A stretch of 64,000 nucleotides of DNA from contig CAVOZH010000004.1 of the NCBI GenBank assembly GCA_963700955.1, forward strand, positions 558,001-622,000. Direction: 5' to 3'. A model generated the notes under the pieces. That model did not search any database. It saw only the letters and a list, made by a program, of their open reading frames with translations, and was not told where the DNA came from. The stretch comes from Nocardioides_C sp963700955. GTDB lineage: Bacteria; Actinomycetota; Actinomycetes; Propionibacteriales; Nocardioidaceae. The translations under genes and the position numbers were made by a program. Shown piece by piece: positions 26,095 to 34,720 of this stretch (position 1 is its first letter; each line of letters begins with the position of its first letter).

Positions 26095-27077
26095 GATGTG
26101 GGGTCTCCTTCGTGGTGGCGACGCGAACGGCGCCGCCTCAGCTGTGAGGGTGAGACGTCACCGGCGGCGATGTCGCGTGCCAGCTTCCTCAGGTCTCGTC
26201 CGGCAACCGCGAGCTCGGCTGCCTGGTCCTCGTCGACGGCCGGACGCCGCTCGACCAGGGTGCGCGTGGTGATGTCGAAGACCGCCCCCGACGGCAGGAC
26301 GTGAAGCGTGACGCCCGAGGCCAGCAGGGGAGCGGTATGTCGGGCCTCGTGCGCGTTGGAGACCACGTTGCGCGCGTCCAGCACCGTGACCGCGCCTCGA
26401 CCGGCCACACGCATCAGCTCGCTGCCGTCCTCCTGGGTCACGATCGCGGCGGTGTCCTCGTCGACGCCGATACCGAGCAGGCTGGGGCTCTGGGCAACGC
26501 ACATCAACAGCCGGCCGTAACGGTTGCGCTGCTCGAAGTGCTGGTCGATCACGCAGCCGTCGAGCAGACCGAGGCCGGCGGCGAGCTGGGTCATCCGTTG
26601 CTTCGGAGTGGCGCCGCCGGACCCGAAGGCCACCATGTGCGAGGACTGGATGCTGGCCCCGGCAGAGGTTCCCGCCACGGCCACGCCGTCGCGGTGTGCC
26701 GACCGGATGGCCTCGCCGAAGGCCGTGCCGTTGACCACAGCCGAGAGCTTGAGCTGGTTGCCGCCGGTCATGAAGATGCCGGTCGCCCCGGCCAGCAGCT
26801 CGACAGCCGCTGGGTCGTCGGCCTCCTCACGAGTCTCGGGGCGGGCCGCGACCACCTCCCGCGCTCCGAGACGGCGGAACAGCGCGTCGTACACCTCGAC
26901 GATCTCGGGACCGAGGGACGAGGCAGTGGGGACGACGGCGATGCATGCGTCCTCGCCGCCGGCGAGCCGGATGAACTCACGCAGGACGGTGCGTTTGCCC
27001 AGCTTGTCCTCTGCTCCTCCGATCGCAAGCAGTGGTCCGGGGGTCGCTGCGTGGGGGTCGACAGGGGCATTCGGCAT
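26091..27077 (-). CDS. cphB: Cyanophycinase CphB
   Basis: Serine peptidase of the S51-related family that cuts cyanophycin to beta-Asp-Arg dipeptides. The nucleophile is Ser138 in GTSAGAS; GGNQLKLS (105-112) and DQHFEQRNRYGRL also match the family. 328 residues, with a basic tail (RRRRSRRHH). The ATG at 27077 lies 7 nt after TAGGCT (forward AGCCTA 27085-27090), so the cphBA mRNA is predicted to be leaderless; the longer frame to 27290 runs into sixA and is rejected. Synthesis and breakdown genes in one operon suggest polymer turnover. Confidence 0.94.
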   Translation of the reverse strand: MPNAPVDPHAATPGPLLAIGGAEDKLGKRTVLREFIRLAGGEDACIAVVPTASSLGPEIVEVYDALFRRLGAREVVAARPETREEADDPAAVELLAGATGIFMTGGNQLKLSAVVNGTAFGEAIRSAHRDGVAVAGTSAGASIQSSHMVAFGSGGATPKQRMTQLAAGLGLLDGCVIDQHFEQRNRYGRLLMCVAQSPSLLGIGVDEDTAAIVTQEDGSELMRVAGRGAVTVLDARNVVSNAHEARHTAPLLASGVTLHVLPSGAVFDITTRTLVERRPAVDEDQAAELAVAGRDLRKLARDIAAGDVSPSQLRRRRSRRHHEGDPTS

Positions 27078-27084
27078 GCAGGGC

Positions 27085-27090
27085 AGCCTA
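27085..27090 (-). promoter_or_regulatory. -10 box of the cphB-cphA operon
   Basis: On the minus strand TAGGCT ends 7 nt before the cphB ATG. A GAGAAT hexamer for sixA lies at 27099-27104 on the other strand, so the two divergent promoters nearly abut. Confidence 0.55.
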
Positions 27091-27111
27091 CGGGGTGGGA
27101 GAATCCGACCC

Positions 27112-27624
27112 GTGACACCCGGTAGGCGACTCGTTCTCGTGAGGCACGCGAAGGCGGTGCCGTTCGCGGCGACGGACCACGAACGAGACCTGACCGACCG
27201 TGGTCGGCGCGAAGCCCAAGGAGCGGGCAGGTACCTCCTCGAGCAGTCTGTCGTCCCCGACCACGTGCTGGTGTCGTCCTCGATCCGCACCCGGGCGACG
27301 TGGGAGGCGATGGAGCAGGTGATGGGGTCGGGCGCCGAGGTCGCCTACGACGGTGCGGTGTACTCCGGCAGCCCGGACGTCGTGCTCGAAGCACTGCGGG
27401 TGGTCCCCGAGACCGCTCGGACCGTCCTGTTCGTGGGTCACCAGCCGACCATCGGCTACGTCGCCCACATGCTCGACGACGGGGACGGAGACCCCCTGGC
27501 GCTGCACTCGATGCTGCACGGGTTCCCCACCAGCTCGCTGGCGTTGTTCGAGGTCGAGGTGCCCTGGGTCGAGCTCGGCGCCGAGACCGGCCGCCTGGTG
27601 GACTTCCGGCCCGGCGAGGCCTGA
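27112..27624 (+). CDS. SixA-type histidine phosphatase
   Basis: A 170-residue histidine phosphatase. The catalytic RHA motif is at about residues 10-12 (LVRHAKA), with SSIRTRAT and VGHQPT as the other active-site segments. It belongs to the short SixA class, which removes phosphate from phosphohistidine. The GTG at 27112 follows GAGAAT by 7 nt; longer frames run antisense through cphB. Divergent from cphB and convergent with serB. Confidence 0.87.
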   Translation: MTPGRRLVLVRHAKAVPFAATDHERDLTDRGRREAQGAGRYLLEQSVVPDHVLVSSSIRTRATWEAMEQVMGSGAEVAYDGAVYSGSPDVVLEALRVVPETARTVLFVGHQPTIGYVAHMLDDGDGDPLALHSMLHGFPTSSLALFEVEVPWVELGAETGRLVDFRPGEA

Positions 27625-27628
27625 CCGC

Positions 27629-27650
27629 CTCTGAGGCCGGCCGCTCAGAG
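27629..27650. terminator. Hairpin between convergent sixA and serB
   Basis: CTCTGAG (27629-27635) pairs perfectly with CTCAGAG (27644-27650); the 8-nt loop is itself GC-palindromic. The right arm overlaps the serB stop codon. It is a candidate terminator for both genes, without a T-run. Confidence 0.45.
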
Positions 27651-28880
27651 CAGCGGCGGAGCCGGGGTCACGATGCCGGCCTCGGCGTCGGCAGCCTCGA
27701 CCTCCTCGCGGGTGATCCCGAGCAGGTAGATGATCGCGTCGAGGTAGGGCACGTTCACCGACGTGTCCGCGGCCTTCTGCACCACCGGCTTGGCGTTGAA
27801 CGCGATGCCGAGACCTGCTGCCGAGAGCATGTCGAGGTCGTTGGCGCCGTCGCCGATCGCGATCGTGGCTGCGGCGGACACCCCCGCCTCCGCGGCGAAC
27901 CGGCGCAGGGCGGCCGCCTTCCCGGCCCGGTCCACCACCGGCCCGACGATCCTGCCGGTGAGCCGCCCCTCGACGACCTCCAGCTCGTTGGCGGCCGCGA
28001 AGTCGATCCCGAGGTCCGCCGCGATCCGGTCGGTGACCTGGGTGAAGCCGCCGGAGACGATCGCGAAGCGGTAGCCCAGGCGTTTCAGCGTGCGCACCAT
28101 GGTGCGTGCACCGGGCGCGAGCTGGATGGACTCGTAGACCCCCTCGAGCGCCGAGGCTTCCAGGCCTTCGAGGAGTGCGACCCGCTCCCGCAAGGACTGC
28201 TCGAAGTCGAGCTCTCCGCGCATGGCCGCCTCGGTCACCTCGGCCACCTTCTCCAGGCAGCCGGCGTGCCGGGCGAGCATCTCGATGACCTCGCCCTGGA
28301 TCAACGTCGAGTCGACGTCCATGACGATCAGCCGCATGCCGTGCCGCAGCAGGTTCGCCGGCTGGACCGCGACGTCGACCGACTGGCGCGCCGCCTCCTC
28401 CGACAAGGTGACCCGGAGCCGGTCGGGGTCGCCGCCGGAGACGTGGAGGTCGATCGCAGTGACGGGGTAGCGGGCCATGCGTTCGATGCGGTCGATGTTG
28501 GCGCCCATGTCGGCGATCCGGCCGGCGATGGCGGCCACCGCCGACGGCCGCAGCGGCATCCCGAGCACCGTGACGTGGCTGCGCCCGACCGGGCGGCTCT
28601 GGTTGTCACCGGTGCCGCGGTCCACCTCGACCTGCATGTCGAGCTCGGCCGCGACCCGCTCCATCGCGGCCCTCAGGGCCTTCCAGTCCCGGGGCGACGA
28701 GACGAGTACGCCGAGCACCAGGCGACGCCTGAGGACGATCTGCTCGATGTCGAGCACCTCGACGCCGAACGCCGCCAGCGTGGAGAACACTGTCGACGTG
28801 ACGCCGGGCCGGTCCTTTCCGGTCAGCGTGATGAGCAGCGTCTTCGGGATCGACTCGGCGGTCTGGTTCTCGGTTCCCAT
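27645..28880 (-). CDS. serB: Phosphoserine phosphatase SerB with ACT region
   Basis: Last step of serine synthesis. The 411-residue protein has an N-terminal regulatory part of about 180 residues with ACT-like sequence (TLTGKDRPGVTS near 16-27), then the HAD domain with MDVDSTLIQGE near 190 and GDGANDLDML near 340. The two-ACT plus HAD design is typical of mycobacterial-type SerB2. TAGCCT (forward AGGCTA 28890-28895) lies 9 nt upstream of the ATG and no ribosome binding site is visible. Confidence 0.94.
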   Translation of the reverse strand: MGTENQTAESIPKTLLITLTGKDRPGVTSTVFSTLAAFGVEVLDIEQIVLRRRLVLGVLVSSPRDWKALRAAMERVAAELDMQVEVDRGTGDNQSRPVGRSHVTVLGMPLRPSAVAAIAGRIADMGANIDRIERMARYPVTAIDLHVSGGDPDRLRVTLSEEAARQSVDVAVQPANLLRHGMRLIVMDVDSTLIQGEVIEMLARHAGCLEKVAEVTEAAMRGELDFEQSLRERVALLEGLEASALEGVYESIQLAPGARTMVRTLKRLGYRFAIVSGGFTQVTDRIAADLGIDFAAANELEVVEGRLTGRIVGPVVDRAGKAAALRRFAAEAGVSAAATIAIGDGANDLDMLSAAGLGIAFNAKPVVQKAADTSVNVPYLDAIIYLLGITREEVEAADAEAGIVTPAPPLL

Positions 28881-28892
28881 GGCGGAGGCAGG

Positions 28893-29630
28893 CTATCGCC
28901 CGGGCAGCTGCGAGCAGGCGGCGACCAGACCCCGTCTCGCAGCGTGGTCGAGGGGGGCGAGTGCCGCGCGCCGGGCGTCGGCCTCGGCAGCCGAGACGGC
29001 ACCCCCCTCGTCGTCGAGCGCGAGGTCGACGATCGTGCGGCAGCGCCAGGACAGGGAGGCCAGGCGTACCTCGCGCGAGCCCCAGTGCGGGGGGAGCGAG
29101 AGGTCGACGGCCTTCCGCAGAGCCATCAGCTCGTCGGCCACCTCGGGACGCCACCTCGCCACGTCGAGGTCGGCCAACGTGTTGGTTGCGTCCAGCAGGG
29201 CCTGACGCAGCGAGGTGTCCGCCTCGGAGGTGTCCGGCACCTGGCGCCGTGACACCGCCTCGTGGAAGACCCAGGTGACCCCTGCTCCCGTCACGTGCGG
29301 CACGAGGCCGGCGTCGACGCCGTCGCAGACCACGGCCTCCCCGGCATCGAGCGCGTCGGCGTTGAAGTCCGGCGGGCCGGCGAGGCCGAGGGGGTCGCCG
29401 GGCACCGGCAGGGCGAGGCCGGCCGCGGTCGCCCCGGACGCGCGAAGCTTCCCCAGGGCGAGGATCAGGGGCACGGGCTCGCCCTCGCCGGGGAGGCCCA
29501 CGACGTCGTGGGCTGCGTCGCCCCCGACGACGGCGTCCCGGGCGTCGTCGAGGCTCACCCGGCCGGCGACCCAGGAGGTGAACCACACGGCGAGGTCGGC
29601 GGAGCGCGGCAGCGCGGTCGTCGTACGCAC
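28893..29630 (-). CDS. Conserved actinobacterial protein of unknown function
   Basis: A 245-residue soluble protein I cannot assign to a named family. It is rich in Ala, Leu and Asp, with an N-terminal WFTSWVAGRVSLDDA segment, no signal peptide and no clear catalytic motif. The GTG at 29630 follows TACCCT (forward AGGGTA 29637-29642) by 6 nt. The stop is 12 bp before the serB ATG on the same strand, so the two may be cotranscribed. The longer frame to 29738 is rejected. Confidence 0.7.
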   Translation of the reverse strand: MRTTTALPRSADLAVWFTSWVAGRVSLDDARDAVVGGDAAHDVVGLPGEGEPVPLILALGKLRASGATAAGLALPVPGDPLGLAGPPDFNADALDAGEAVVCDGVDAGLVPHVTGAGVTWVFHEAVSRRQVPDTSEADTSLRQALLDATNTLADLDVARWRPEVADELMALRKAVDLSLPPHWGSREVRLASLSWRCRTIVDLALDDEGGAVSAAEADARRAALAPLDHAARRGLVAACSQLPGR

Positions 29631-29686
29631 GCATCGAGGGTAATGAGTGCGCACTACCCTCCGCGCGAGGCGCGGTTGCGTACCCG

Positions 29687-29692
29687 TAGGTT
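29687..29692 (+). promoter_or_regulatory. -10 box of the ABC ATPase gene
   Basis: TAGGTT lies 8 nt before the ATG at 29701; no ribosome binding site is seen. Confidence 0.45.
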
Positions 29693-29700
29693 TGGGCGTC

Positions 29701-30504
29701 ATGGACGCCGTTCTCGAGTTCGCCGATGTCACCGTCAAGCGTGGTCAGGCGACGCTGCTGGACGGCATCGACTGGACGGTGGAGGAGGACGAGCGCTGGG
29801 TGGTCCTCGGCCCCAACGGTGCCGGCAAGACCACGCTGCTCCAGGTCGCCTCAGCGCAGATCCACCCGACCGGCGGGGTCGCGGGCATCCTCGGCGAGGT
29901 CCTCGGCACCGTCGACGTGTTCGACCTGCGGCCGCGGATCGGTCTGACCAGCGCGGCGCTTGCCGACCGCATCCCGCGTCAGGAGCTGGTGCGCGATGTC
30001 GTGGTCTCGGCGTCGTACAGCGTGCTCGGCCGGTGGCGCGAGAAGTACGACGAGCTCGACCACGAGCGGGCCAGGGACCTTCTCGTCGAGGTGGGTGCGG
30101 GCCACCTGCTCGACCGCACCTTCGGCACCCTCAGCGAGGGCGAGCGCAAGCGGGTCCAGATCGCACGCGCGCTGATGACCGACCCCGAGCTGCTGCTCCT
30201 CGACGAGCCCGCGGCGGGTCTCGACCTCGGCGGTCGCGAGGACCTGGTCTCGACGCTGTCCGTCCTCGCGATGGACGACCTGTCGCCCGCGACCGTTCTG
30301 GTGTCCCACCACGTCGAGGAGATCCCGCCCGGCTTCACCCACGCCCTGCTCCTGCGCAAGGGTCGCGTGGTCGCTGCCGGCCCGCTGGAGCACGTGCTGA
30401 CCCAGGAGATCATCTCGGCCACGTTCGGGATGCCTTTGCAGCTGCGTCACGAGGATGGCCGATGGGCCGCGCGGCGTCGCGTGCGGCACCGCACAAGTGA
30501 CTAG
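29701..30504 (+). CDS. Stand-alone ABC transporter ATPase
   Basis: A 267-residue ABC ATPase with no permease nearby. Walker A GPNGAGKTT is at about 38-46, the signature is LSEGERKR near 144 (Glu in place of the usual Gly) and Walker B LLLLDEPAAGLD near 168. The sequence resembles the lone iron/molybdate-type ATPases next to serB in actinobacteria. The ATG is preferred to an upstream frame start at 29647. Substrate unknown. Confidence 0.82.
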   Translation: MDAVLEFADVTVKRGQATLLDGIDWTVEEDERWVVLGPNGAGKTTLLQVASAQIHPTGGVAGILGEVLGTVDVFDLRPRIGLTSAALADRIPRQELVRDVVVSASYSVLGRWREKYDELDHERARDLLVEVGAGHLLDRTFGTLSEGERKRVQIARALMTDPELLLLDEPAAGLDLGGREDLVSTLSVLAMDDLSPATVLVSHHVEEIPPGFTHALLLRKGRVVAAGPLEHVLTQEIISATFGMPLQLRHEDGRWAARRRVRHRTSD

Positions 30505-30507
30505 GCT
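30502..30507 (+). promoter_or_regulatory. -10 box of the NfeD gene
   Basis: TAGGCT ends 6 nt before the ATG at 30514; it overlaps the stop codon of the preceding ATPase gene. Confidence 0.55.
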
Positions 30508-30513
30508 GGCGGT

Positions 30514-30975
30514 ATGAACCTCCCGGAGTGGTTCCAGGACTGGCAGGCGTGGCTGGGCGTGGCGATCGCGCTCGGTGTCGCCGAGCTGTTCAGCCTGGAC
30601 CTCGTGCTGCTGATGATGGCTACGGGGGCCGTCGTCGGCATGATGGTCGCACTTGTGGGTGGGGAGTGGCCGCTCCAGGTCGTCGCGGCCGTCGCGGCGT
30701 CCATCGCGGCGCTCGCACTGGTCCGTCCCAGCATCGTGAAGCGGCTGCACTCCGGCCCTGAGCTGACCCTCGGCCACGCCGCTCTCGTGGGCAAGCAGGG
30801 GGTCGTCGTGAACGAGGTCTCGATGCAGAGCGGCCAGATCCGTGTGGGGGGCGAGCTCTGGAGTGCCAGGCCGTACGACGACACCGAGGTGATCGAGCCC
30901 GGGGCACCGGTCGACATCTTCGAGATCCGCGGCGCGACCGCCTATGTGCATCGGATCCCCACACTGGGGTCCTGA
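30514..30975 (+). CDS. NfeD-family membrane protein
   Basis: A 153-residue NfeD protein: two or three N-terminal transmembrane helices (about 12-75) and a C-terminal OB-fold domain (about 85-150) with the conserved LVGKQGVV and PGAPVDIFEIRG segments. NfeD partners with SPFH/stomatin proteins in membrane microdomains, and an SPFH gene follows after 27 bp, so the pair is expected to act together. Confidence 0.9.
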   Translation: MNLPEWFQDWQAWLGVAIALGVAELFSLDLVLLMMATGAVVGMMVALVGGEWPLQVVAAVAASIAALALVRPSIVKRLHSGPELTLGHAALVGKQGVVVNEVSMQSGQIRVGGELWSARPYDDTEVIEPGAPVDIFEIRGATAYVHRIPTLGS

Positions 30976-31002
30976 GCGAACAACCGAGGAAAGGTAGTCA
31001 CC

Positions 31003-32109
31003 GTGGAGGGTGCAGGGGTACTCATCGTTCTGGGCCTGCTGGTCCTGTTCGCCATAGCCGTGCTGGCGAAGACGGTCCGGATCGTCCCACAGGCCCGGGC
31101 CGGCATCGTGGAGCGGTTCGGGAAGTACAAGGGCACGTTGCCCGCCGGCCTCAACGTGGTCGTGCCGTTCGTGGACAAGGTCCGCTACATGATCGACCTG
31201 CGCGAACAGGTGGTCTCGTTCCCGCCGCAGCCGGTCATCACCGAGGACAACCTGGTCGTCTCGATCGACACGGTGATCTACTTCCAGGTCACCGACCCGG
31301 TGGCCGCGACGTACGAGATCGCCAACTACATCCAGGCGGTCGAGCAGCTGACCATGACCACCCTGCGCAACATCGTCGGTGGCATGGACCTGGAGGAGAC
31401 CCTGACCAGCCGCGACGCGATCAACAGCCGGCTGCGCGGCGTCCTCGACGACGCCACCGGCAAGTGGGGCATCCGCGTGAACCGCGTCGAGCTCAAGGGC
31501 ATCGACCCGCCGCCGTCGATCAAGGACTCGATGGAGAAGCAGATGCGCGCCGACCGCGAGAAGCGCGCGGTGATCCTCACCGCGGAGGGCTCGCGCCAGG
31601 CCGCGATCCTCACCGCGGAGGGCTCGAAGCAGTCGGCCATCCTCACCGCCGAGGGCGAGCGCGAGGCCCGGATCCTGCGGGCCCAGGCGGAGCGGGAGTC
31701 GCAGATCCTCCGGGCGCAGGGTGAGGGGCAGGCGATCCAGACCGTCTTCCAGGCAATCCACGACGGCCGTCCCGACCAGTCGCTGCTCGCCTACCAGTAC
31801 CTCCAGATGATGCCGAAGATCGCCGAGGGCGACGCCAACAAGGTCTGGATCGTTCCCAGCGAGATCGGCAAGGCCCTCGAAGGGCTCGGGTCGACCATGA
31901 ACAGCCTCAAGGGCATCCCGGACGAGGTCGAGGGCCCGCTCAAGCGGGTCGACATGGGGCCGGCTGAGCCGGCGGTTCCGGACGCTCACGGCGACCGCAG
32001 CCTGTCGGCCGCCCATGACGCCGTGGCCGAGGCCATCGCCGCGGCTGAGGACTCCGCCGAGCGCACATCGCCCGTGGTGCCCAAGGACGGGCAACCGCCG
32101 ACACAGTGA
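31003..32109 (+). CDS. SPFH/Band-7 (stomatin-like) protein
   Basis: A 368-residue SPFH protein with one N-terminal transmembrane helix (about 4-24), the Band-7 domain (about 30-200), then heptad-like repeats. Residues about 190-245 contain three copies of an ILTAEG unit followed by two ILRAQ units, which should form the coiled coil that drives assembly. A flexible acidic tail follows. GTG start with GAGGAAAGG upstream. It organises membrane domains together with NfeD; the stop overlaps the next gene by 4 bp. Confidence 0.92.
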   Translation: MEGAGVLIVLGLLVLFAIAVLAKTVRIVPQARAGIVERFGKYKGTLPAGLNVVVPFVDKVRYMIDLREQVVSFPPQPVITEDNLVVSIDTVIYFQVTDPVAATYEIANYIQAVEQLTMTTLRNIVGGMDLEETLTSRDAINSRLRGVLDDATGKWGIRVNRVELKGIDPPPSIKDSMEKQMRADREKRAVILTAEGSRQAAILTAEGSKQSAILTAEGEREARILRAQAERESQILRAQGEGQAIQTVFQAIHDGRPDQSLLAYQYLQMMPKIAEGDANKVWIVPSEIGKALEGLGSTMNSLKGIPDEVEGPLKRVDMGPAEPAVPDAHGDRSLSAAHDAVAEAIAAAEDSAERTSPVVPKDGQPPTQ

Positions 32110-32867
32110 CCGCAGTCGAGATGGCCGCGATCCTGCTCGCCGGGGTCGCGGCCGGCACCATCAACACCGTGGTGGGGTCGGGGACGCTGATCACGTTTCC
32201 GACCCTCCTCGCGTTCGGGATCCCGCCCGTCACGGCCAACGTCTCGAACACCGTCGGTCTCGTGCCGGGGTCGGTGTCCGGCGCGCTGGGCTACCGTCGT
32301 GAGCTGCGGGGCCAGCGTGGACGACTGCTGAGGCTGGGGTCCGCCTCGCTCGTCGGAGGCGTGATCGGGGCTGTCCTGCTCCTCGCGCTCCCCGCTGCCG
32401 CGTTCAGCACGATCGTGCCCGTGCTCATCCTCCTCGGCTGCCTGCTGGTACTGCTCCAGCCGGCCATCGCACGACGTGTTGCCGAGCGGGCGGCTGACCG
32501 GGGCCGCTTGCACGAGCACGGGGCGCTTTGGGTCTGGGGACTCGTGCTGCTGACCGGTGTCTACGGCGGCTACTTCGGAGCGGCCCAAGGGGTGCTGCTG
32601 ATGGCGATCCTCGGGATCGGCATCCAGGACGGTCTCCAGCGGCTCAACGGCACCAAGAACGTCCTCGCCGGACTTGTGAACGCAGTCGCTGCCGTGGTCT
32701 TCATCCTGGTCGCGGATGTCGACTGGCGGGTCGCGGGGCTGATCGCGGTCGGCTCCGTCATCGGTGGTCAGATCGGAGCGACCGTCGGTCGCCGGCTGCC
32801 GCCTCTCGCGCTGCGCCTGGTGATCGTGGCCGTGGGGGTCGTCGCGGTCGTCTCTTTCGTGGCGTGA
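32106..32867 (+). CDS. TSUP-family (TauE/SafE) permease
   Basis: A 253-residue membrane protein with about eight hydrophobic helices. The N-terminal GVAAGTINTVVGSGTLITFP and the mid-protein GVYGGYFGAAQGVL repeat the TauE/SafE motif twice, as expected for this internally duplicated family. Members export or import sulfite, sulfonates or other organic anions; the substrate is unknown. GTG start overlapping the SPFH stop by 4 bp. Confidence 0.88.
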   Translation: MTAVEMAAILLAGVAAGTINTVVGSGTLITFPTLLAFGIPPVTANVSNTVGLVPGSVSGALGYRRELRGQRGRLLRLGSASLVGGVIGAVLLLALPAAAFSTIVPVLILLGCLLVLLQPAIARRVAERAADRGRLHEHGALWVWGLVLLTGVYGGYFGAAQGVLLMAILGIGIQDGLQRLNGTKNVLAGLVNAVAAVVFILVADVDWRVAGLIAVGSVIGGQIGATVGRRLPPLALRLVIVAVGVVAVVSFVA

Positions 32868-33247
32868 TGGCGCGAAATCGTCAAGTTCTATTCGTCCGTA
32901 TTCAACGCCAAAGGTTATTGCTGCTCGAGTGAGCAGATATTCACGGGTGGCGCCGGGAAGCCTTTTAATTGGAAACGCAATACCCCATTGCGGGTAGTCA
33001 CCCTGCTCTGCGAGGGCGAGTCACGCGCTTGCCGGTGGGGTGAGACCGGCGAGACGAGAGCGTGGAAGCGCGACGGGCATTGCGGCGATATTGCATGACT
33101 TCAACCGGTAGGAATTTACCCGATGTCACGCTGGTGGGTTACCCCATAATTGCGAGGTGAGCTTGTTTCTCGACTTTGCCTAAAGCCTCGTCATTAGTCT
33201 CCCACCAGGGGCGAGGAATGGGATCGAGGGACCTTACGGGGGACATC
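32868..33247 (+). promoter_or_regulatory. 380-bp AT-richer upstream region of the polysaccharide transferase
   Basis: No gene is seen. The GC content is visibly lower than around it. Hairpins: CTGCTC/GAGCAG (32921-32936), TACCC/GGGTA (32982-32997) and a 9-bp stem with one G-T pair (33028-33053, GCCGGT/ACCGGC core). Related words recur: ACCCCATTGCG near 32983 and ACCCCATAATTGCG near 33143. A -10-like TAGTCT is at 33195-33200. No known riboswitch consensus was matched. It may hold several promoters or regulator sites, or a structured leader. Confidence 0.45.
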
Positions 33248-34720
33248 GTGGCGGTCGTAGAAGCGTCGTTGACGCGCCCATCAAGCTGGACAGCTGTCCC
33301 TCGGACGCGCCAGTACATGAGCCGGCTGCTCGTCGTCGTCGCAGCCGCCGACCTCGCGGCGATCTCGCTGGCGATCGTCCTCGCGTGGGACTACCGGTTC
33401 GGCCTCGACACGTTGCTCGCCTCAGGGCAGGGCAGCCAACCGCTCGCCGTCTTCGTCGCTCCCTCGATCGGCCTGGTGTGGATGCTGCTGCTCGCCGCTG
33501 TCGGGGCGTACTCCACCCGCTCGTTCGGCGCAGGGACAGAGGAGTTCAGGCGGCTCTTCCTCGCGTCCGGACTCGCCGCCGGAGTGGTGGGGATGATCTC
33601 GTTCCTGCTCCAGCTCAACATCTCTCGAGGGTTCGTGCTGCTCACGTTCTCCCTCGGCCTCCCGTTCCTTCTGGCAGAGCGGTACGCCGTTCGCAAGGCA
33701 CTGCACCACATGCGAGCTCGAGGACGCCTTCTGCATCGCGTCGTCGCCGTCGGAGGGCCGAGCGCGATCGCCGAGCTGACCGAGGTCCTCCATCGTGAGT
33801 TGTACGTGGGATACCTGGTCTGCGGCGCCTGTGTTCCCAACGGAATGGTCGTGGAAGCCGACGCACTTCCGGTGCCGTGCCTCGGAGGGGTCGAGGACAC
33901 CCGCAGAGTCTGCCGTGAGATCGGCGCGGACACCGTGCTCGTCGCACGCGGCGGCTACTCGTCGTCGGCCGACCTGCGGCGGATCGCCTGGGACCTGGAG
34001 GGCTCGGACATCGACCTGGTCGTCGTACCCTCTCTCACCGACGTCGCCGGCCCCCGGATCCACATGCGGCCCGTCGCCGGGCTTCCGCTCCTGCACGTGG
34101 AGGGTCCGCAGGCCGGCCGCGCCGGTGGTCTGGCGAAGCGGGTCATGGACTTCGTCGGAGCACTGGTCGGCCTGATCCTGATCAGTCCGGTGATCCTGTT
34201 CGTCGCCACCTTGATCAAGCTGGAGGACGGCGGCCCGGTCTTCTTCCGTCAAGCCCGGGTCGGCCGTGAGGGACGCGTGTTCGGCATGGTGAAGTTCCGC
34301 TCGATGACGCCGGACGCCGAGAAGCGGCTCGCCGAGATCCGACATCTCAACGAGTCCGACCGGGTGCTCTTCAAGGTCAAGGAGGACCCGCGCGTGACGC
34401 GGGTCGGTCGGTTCCTCCGCCGCTACTCGGTCGACGAGCTGCCCCAGCTGCTGAACGTGCTGCGCGGCGACATGAGCCTGGTCGGGCCCCGCCCGCCGTT
34501 GTCGTCGGAGGTCGACTCCTACGAGAAGGACGTACGCCGCAGGCTGCTCGTGCGCCCGGGCATGACGGGGCTCTGGCAGGTCTCGGGCCGGTCCACCCTG
34601 ACATGGAGCGAGTCGGTCCGGCTGGACCTGTACTACGTCGACAACTGGTCGATGGTCGGTGACCTGGTGATCATCGCCAAGACCCTCAGGGCGGTCCTGA
34701 CCTCACAAGGCGCCTACTGA
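33248..34720 (+). CDS. Polyprenyl glycosylphosphotransferase (exopolysaccharide initiator)
   Basis: A 490-residue enzyme that transfers a sugar-1-phosphate to undecaprenyl phosphate. It has an N-terminal membrane part with four helices (about 25-145), a cytoplasmic linker, and a C-terminal bacterial sugar transferase domain with KRVMDF, FFRQARVGREG, KFRSM and SVDELPQLLNVLRGDMSLVGP. The GTG at 33248 has GGGGGAC upstream and is preferred; an ATG at 33218 and a TTG at 33176 are alternatives. No other polysaccharide gene follows, so it is an orphan here. Confidence 0.9.
   Translation: MAVVEASLTRPSSWTAVPRTRQYMSRLLVVVAAADLAAISLAIVLAWDYRFGLDTLLASGQGSQPLAVFVAPSIGLVWMLLLAAVGAYSTRSFGAGTEEFRRLFLASGLAAGVVGMISFLLQLNISRGFVLLTFSLGLPFLLAERYAVRKALHHMRARGRLLHRVVAVGGPSAIAELTEVLHRELYVGYLVCGACVPNGMVVEADALPVPCLGGVEDTRRVCREIGADTVLVARGGYSSSADLRRIAWDLEGSDIDLVVVPSLTDVAGPRIHMRPVAGLPLLHVEGPQAGRAGGLAKRVMDFVGALVGLILISPVILFVATLIKLEDGGPVFFRQARVGREGRVFGMVKFRSMTPDAEKRLAEIRHLNESDRVLFKVKEDPRVTRVGRFLRRYSVDELPQLLNVLRGDMSLVGPRPPLSSEVDSYEKDVRRRLLVRPGMTGLWQVSGRSTLTWSESVRLDLYYVDNWSMVGDLVIIAKTLRAVLTSQGAY

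Noticed and set aside
29851..32094. 747-codon open frame opposite the ABC, NfeD and SPFH genes
   Set aside because: Crosses three certain genes and their intergenic promoters; shadow.
32868..33247. Riboswitch (cobalamin, c-di-GMP or c-di-AMP class) in the long gap
   Set aside because: Hairpins are present, but the conserved core sequences of these classes could not be matched.
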